The notes beneath the pieces were generated by a model. The model was not told the DNA's origin. It was given only the letters and a program-made list of their open reading frames with translations, and did not search any database. From contig CAWGHN010000003.1 of the NCBI GenBank assembly GCA_963822435.1, forward strand, positions 248,001 to 312,000: a stretch of 64,000 nucleotides of DNA, in the 5' to 3' direction. Both the position numbers and the translations under genes were made by a program. Of this stretch, positions 61,687 through 64,000 are shown one piece after another; position 1 is the first letter of the stretch; the number at the start of each line of letters is the position of its first letter. Source of the stretch: JAUYQR01 sp963822435. Lineage in GTDB: Bacteria; Pseudomonadota; Alphaproteobacteria; Rhodobacterales; Rhodobacteraceae.

Positions 61687-61700
61687 TTGCCATGTGGCAA
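61687..61700. promoter_or_regulatory. Operator-like inverted repeat upstream of xdhA
   Basis: TTGCCA-TG-TGGCAA lies 126 bp before the xdhA start in the 236-bp gap after the dnaE start. A TATAA-like tract (61721-61726) is downstream of it. It could be a purine-responsive operator; no regulator is identified. Confidence 0.35.
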
Positions 61701-61826
61701 CCTTCCGCGCTTCATGGTCATTATAAAAGAAGGGGCAAGAAAGCCCTTGGGGTGTGTGCCAGCCTTACGCCGCATCGGGCGGGCACACGGGTTGCCTCGA
61801 CCGGGGAGACCGCGGCGGATTTTGAC

Positions 61827-63221
61827 ATGACGGAGATTTCGTTTCTCCTGAACGGCGCGCCTGTGACGGTCGCGGATCAGCCGCCGACGCGGACGCTCCT
61901 CGATTGGCTGCGCGAGGTGCGCGGCCTGACCGGCACCAAGGAAGGCTGCAACGAAGGCGACTGCGGCGCCTGCACGGTGATGGTCACCGATGCGGAGGGG
62001 TCACGGGCGCTGAACGCCTGCATCCTGTTTCTGGCCCAGTTGCATGGCAGGGCGGTGCGCACGGTGGAAGGCATCGCCGGGCCGGATGGCAGCTTGCATC
62101 CGGTGCAGCAGGCGATGATCACCCATCACGGCAGCCAGTGCGGCTTCTGCACGCCGGGGTTCATCGTGTCGATGGCGGTGGGCCACGCGCAGGGCCGCCG
62201 CGACCATGACGACGTGCTGGCCGGCAACCTGTGCCGCTGCACCGGCTATGCCCCGATCATCCGCGCCGCCGAAGCTGCGCAAGCCGCGCCGGTGCCGGCG
62301 TGGATGCACGCGGACACCTCCTTCCTCTTTGCGGAAATATCCCCGGGGTCCGGGGGCGGCGCCCCCGGCGCTTTCCACCCGCGCGACAGCGACGCGTTGG
62401 CAGAATGGTATCTGGCGAACCCTGAGGCCGTGCTGATCGCCGGGGCGACGGATGTGGGGCTTTGGGTGACGAAACAGTTGCGCGACCTGACGCCGGTCGC
62501 GTTCCTGAACGGCGTGCGCGACTTGCAGGCCATCGAGGAACAGGGCGGGCAGTTGCACATCGGGGCGGGGGTCACGATCTCGGCCTTGCTGGAGGCGGTG
62601 AAGGAGCGCCTGCCGTCCTTTGGCGAGCTTTTGCGCCGCTACGCCAGTGTGCAGGTTCGCAACGCGGCGACGATCGGCGGCAACATCGCCAACGGCTCGC
62701 CCATTGGTGACGGGCCGCCTGCGCTGATCGCGCTGGGCGCGACGCTGCATCTGCGGCGGGGCGACGCAATGCGGTCGATGGCGCTGGAGAAATTCTTTCT
62801 GGAATACCGCAAGCAGGACCGGCTTCCGGGCGAGTTTGTGGCGGGGGTTTCGGTGCCGGGGTCGGCGCCGAACTTGCGCTGCTACAAGCTGTCGAAGCGG
62901 TTCGATCAGGATATCTCGGCGGTCTGCGGCTGTTTCAACGTGACGGTCGAGGCGGGTGTGGTGACCGGAGCGCGGATCGCGTTCGGGGGCATGGCGGGAG
63001 TGCCGAAGCGGGCGGCGGCCGCGGAGGCGGCGCTGGTGGGGCGGGCGTGGAGCCTTGCGACGGTTGAGGCGGCGGCCGTGGCGATGGCGGGGGATTTCAC
63101 GCCCTTGAGCGACATGCGGGCCTCGGCGGGCTACCGGATGGAGACCGCGCAGAACATGATGATCCGGTATTTCCATGATCTGAACGGCGTGCCCGTGTCC
63201 GTGCTGGAGGTGACGCCATGA
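61827..63221 (+). CDS. xdhA: Xanthine dehydrogenase small subunit
   Basis: XdhA (464 residues) carries two [2Fe-2S] clusters and FAD and passes electrons from xanthine to NAD. The clusters are at CNEGDCGACTV (C-x4-C-x2-C) and CGFCTPG/CRCTGY, and the FAD domain shows ATDVGLWVTKQL and TIGGNIANGSPIGD. Between the two domains, residues about 165-182 (SFLFAEISPGSGGGAPG) come from a hairpin repeat inserted in frame. The start is the ATG at 61827; the stop overlaps xdhB (ATGA). Confidence 0.95.
   Translation: MTEISFLLNGAPVTVADQPPTRTLLDWLREVRGLTGTKEGCNEGDCGACTVMVTDAEGSRALNACILFLAQLHGRAVRTVEGIAGPDGSLHPVQQAMITHHGSQCGFCTPGFIVSMAVGHAQGRRDHDDVLAGNLCRCTGYAPIIRAAEAAQAAPVPAWMHADTSFLFAEISPGSGGGAPGAFHPRDSDALAEWYLANPEAVLIAGATDVGLWVTKQLRDLTPVAFLNGVRDLQAIEEQGGQLHIGAGVTISALLEAVKERLPSFGELLRRYASVQVRNAATIGGNIANGSPIGDGPPALIALGATLHLRRGDAMRSMALEKFFLEYRKQDRLPGEFVAGVSVPGSAPNLRCYKLSKRFDQDISAVCGCFNVTVEAGVVTGARIAFGGMAGVPKRAAAAEAALVGRAWSLATVEAAAVAMAGDFTPLSDMRASAGYRMETAQNMMIRYFHDLNGVPVSVLEVTP
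62321..62368 (+). repeat. Dispersed hairpin repeat, copy C, inside xdhA
   Basis: The core starting CTTCCTCTTTGCGGAAATAT is identical over 23 nt to the intergenic copy at 18453-18507, followed by an 8-bp GC hairpin (62350-62357 with 62361-62368). It lies in frame in xdhA and encodes the linker SFLFAEISPGSGGGAPG. Confidence 0.85.
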
Positions 63222-64000
63222 GCATGGGCAAACCCCTGCCGCATGACGCGGCCCCGCTGCATGTGACGGGTCAGGCGCGGTATGTGGATGACATCCCGCT
63301 GCCGGGCAACGCGCTGCATCTGGCCTTCGGCCTGTCGACCGTGGCACACGGCGAGATCACCGGGATCGATCTTTCTGCGGTACGGGCCGCACCGGGCGTG
63401 GCGGCGGTGCTGAGTGCGGATGATCTGCCGGACATGCCGGATTGCTCGCCCTCGGCGCATGACGAGCCGCTGCTGGCCGTCAAGACGGTGCATTACGTGG
63501 GCCAGCCGGTCTTTCTTGTGATCGCCGACAGCCACCTTGCGGCGCGCAAGGCAGCGCGGTTGGGGAAAGTCACCTACCGCGAATTGCCGGCGCTGTTGAC
63601 GGTGGATGACGCGCTGGCGGCGGGGAGCCGGTTCGAGCAGGGGCCGGTGGTCTGGGCCAAGGGCGATGCGGGCCGCGCGATTGCCGGGGCGGTGCATGTG
63701 GTCGAAGGCAGCTTCGAGGTGGGCGGGCAGGAGCATTTCTATCTGGAAGGTCAGGTGGCCGCCGCGCTGCCGCAAGAGGGCGGCGACATGATCGTTCACT
63801 CCTCCACCCAGCATCCGACGGAAGTGCAGCACAAGGTGGCCCATGCGCTGCACCTGCCGATGAGCGCGGTGCGCGTCGAAGTGCGGCGGATGGGCGGCGG
63901 CTTTGGTGGCAAGGAAAGCCAGGGCAATGCGCTGGCCATCGCCTGCGCGCTGGCCGCACGGCTGACCGGGCGGCCAGCCCGGATGCGCTATGACCGCGAC
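63218..64000 (+). CDS. xdhB: Xanthine dehydrogenase molybdopterin-binding subunit (partial)
   Basis: N-terminal 261 codons of XdhB, the molybdenum-cofactor subunit; the rest lies beyond the right edge. The start MSMGKPLPHDAAPLHVTGQA leads to the first domain with RYVDDIPLPGNALH. FEVGGQEHFYLEGQVAAALPQE and MGGGFGGKES (cofactor loop) are visible. It overlaps xdhA by 4 bp. Confidence 0.96.
   Translation, partial: MSMGKPLPHDAAPLHVTGQARYVDDIPLPGNALHLAFGLSTVAHGEITGIDLSAVRAAPGVAAVLSADDLPDMPDCSPSAHDEPLLAVKTVHYVGQPVFLVIADSHLAARKAARLGKVTYRELPALLTVDDALAAGSRFEQGPVVWAKGDAGRAIAGAVHVVEGSFEVGGQEHFYLEGQVAAALPQEGGDMIVHSSTQHPTEVQHKVAHALHLPMSAVRVEVRRMGGGFGGKESQGNALAIACALAARLTGRPARMRYDRD

Noticed and set aside
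58249..61830. Open frame of about 1200 codons opposite dnaE
   Set aside because: Antisense shadow of dnaE; its translation is low-complexity Gly/Asp/Val/Glu-rich with no recognisable domain.
1..64000. tRNA, rRNA and CRISPR arrays
   Set aside because: I read the intergenic gaps for tRNA T-arm patterns and for regularly spaced direct repeats and saw none. A dedicated scan could still find a missed RNA.

Overview
This window reads as chromosomal core sequence from an alphaproteobacterium of the family Rhodobacteraceae (a Rhodobacter/Tabrizicola/Gemmobacter-like organism). The reasons are high G+C content, ATGA-type start/stop overlaps, the gene orders folK-rpoZ-relA/spoT and pdxJ-acpS-lepB-rnc-era, an F1 ATP synthase operon (atpHAGDC) apart from any F0 genes, a B12-dependent class II ribonucleotide reductase, homospermidine synthase, a short-form HisG with HisZ, and family-typical proteins (DUF1489, DUF2125, Hint-domain, H-type lectin domain). 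I see no rRNA, tRNA, CRISPR array, prophage or recognisable defence island. The only clear mobile element is one IS5-family insertion.

Layout. 1-7386 (minus): folK, rpoZ, relA/spoT, a DUF2062 membrane protein, pdxJ, acpS, lepB, rnc and a partial era, covering folate and pyridoxal phosphate synthesis, the stringent response, protein export and ribosome maturation. 7536-12500: small genes on both strands (NYN nuclease, YqaA-like and iron-permease-like membrane proteins, hydrolase, Nudix, GreA-like, GNAT, DMT exporter). 12616-14656 (minus): groES-groEL with a CIRCE operator and a strong terminator. 14782-21533 (plus): TraB/GumN protein, lactonase-like MBL protein, Mn-dependent pyrophosphatase, HAD hydrolase, MaoC hydratase, ribF, a YcgN-type cysteine cluster protein and threonine aldolase. 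21530-25438: hydrolase/isomerase pair, prs, PAP2 protein and lectin-domain protein. 25552-30402 (minus): atpHAGDC.

30648-45957: SAM methyltransferase, GFA protein, gloB, clpA, a stand-alone BLUF photoreceptor, an ExbB-like/OmpA-like proton-channel pair with a very long coiled coil, ChaC-like cyclotransferase, DUF2125, extensin-like protein, tyrC, hisC, homospermidine synthase, YqhA and rpsD. 46183-56209: Hint-domain protein, orphan membrane protein, DUF4242, nrdJ, DUF1489, DMT exporter, hisG-hisZ-hisS and divergent slyX. 56351-57203: IS5-family element. 57268-64000: ParB-domain protein, dnaE, and xdhA with a partial xdhB.

The most interesting non-genic signals are: (i) a 17-bp perfect palindrome, TGTCCCAC-N-GTGGGACA, in the two gene-end gaps that bracket hisG-hisZ-hisS/slyX, the second close to a ParB-domain gene; (ii) a dispersed hairpin repeat in three copies, one inserted in frame inside xdhA as an interdomain linker; (iii) a 13-G run inside a hairpin upstream of nrdJ; and (iv) nested inverted repeats at convergent gene ends. 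I did not find a convincing new multi-gene system. The best candidates for uncharacterised biology are the ExbB/OmpA coiled-coil pair, the stand-alone BLUF protein and the palindrome family.
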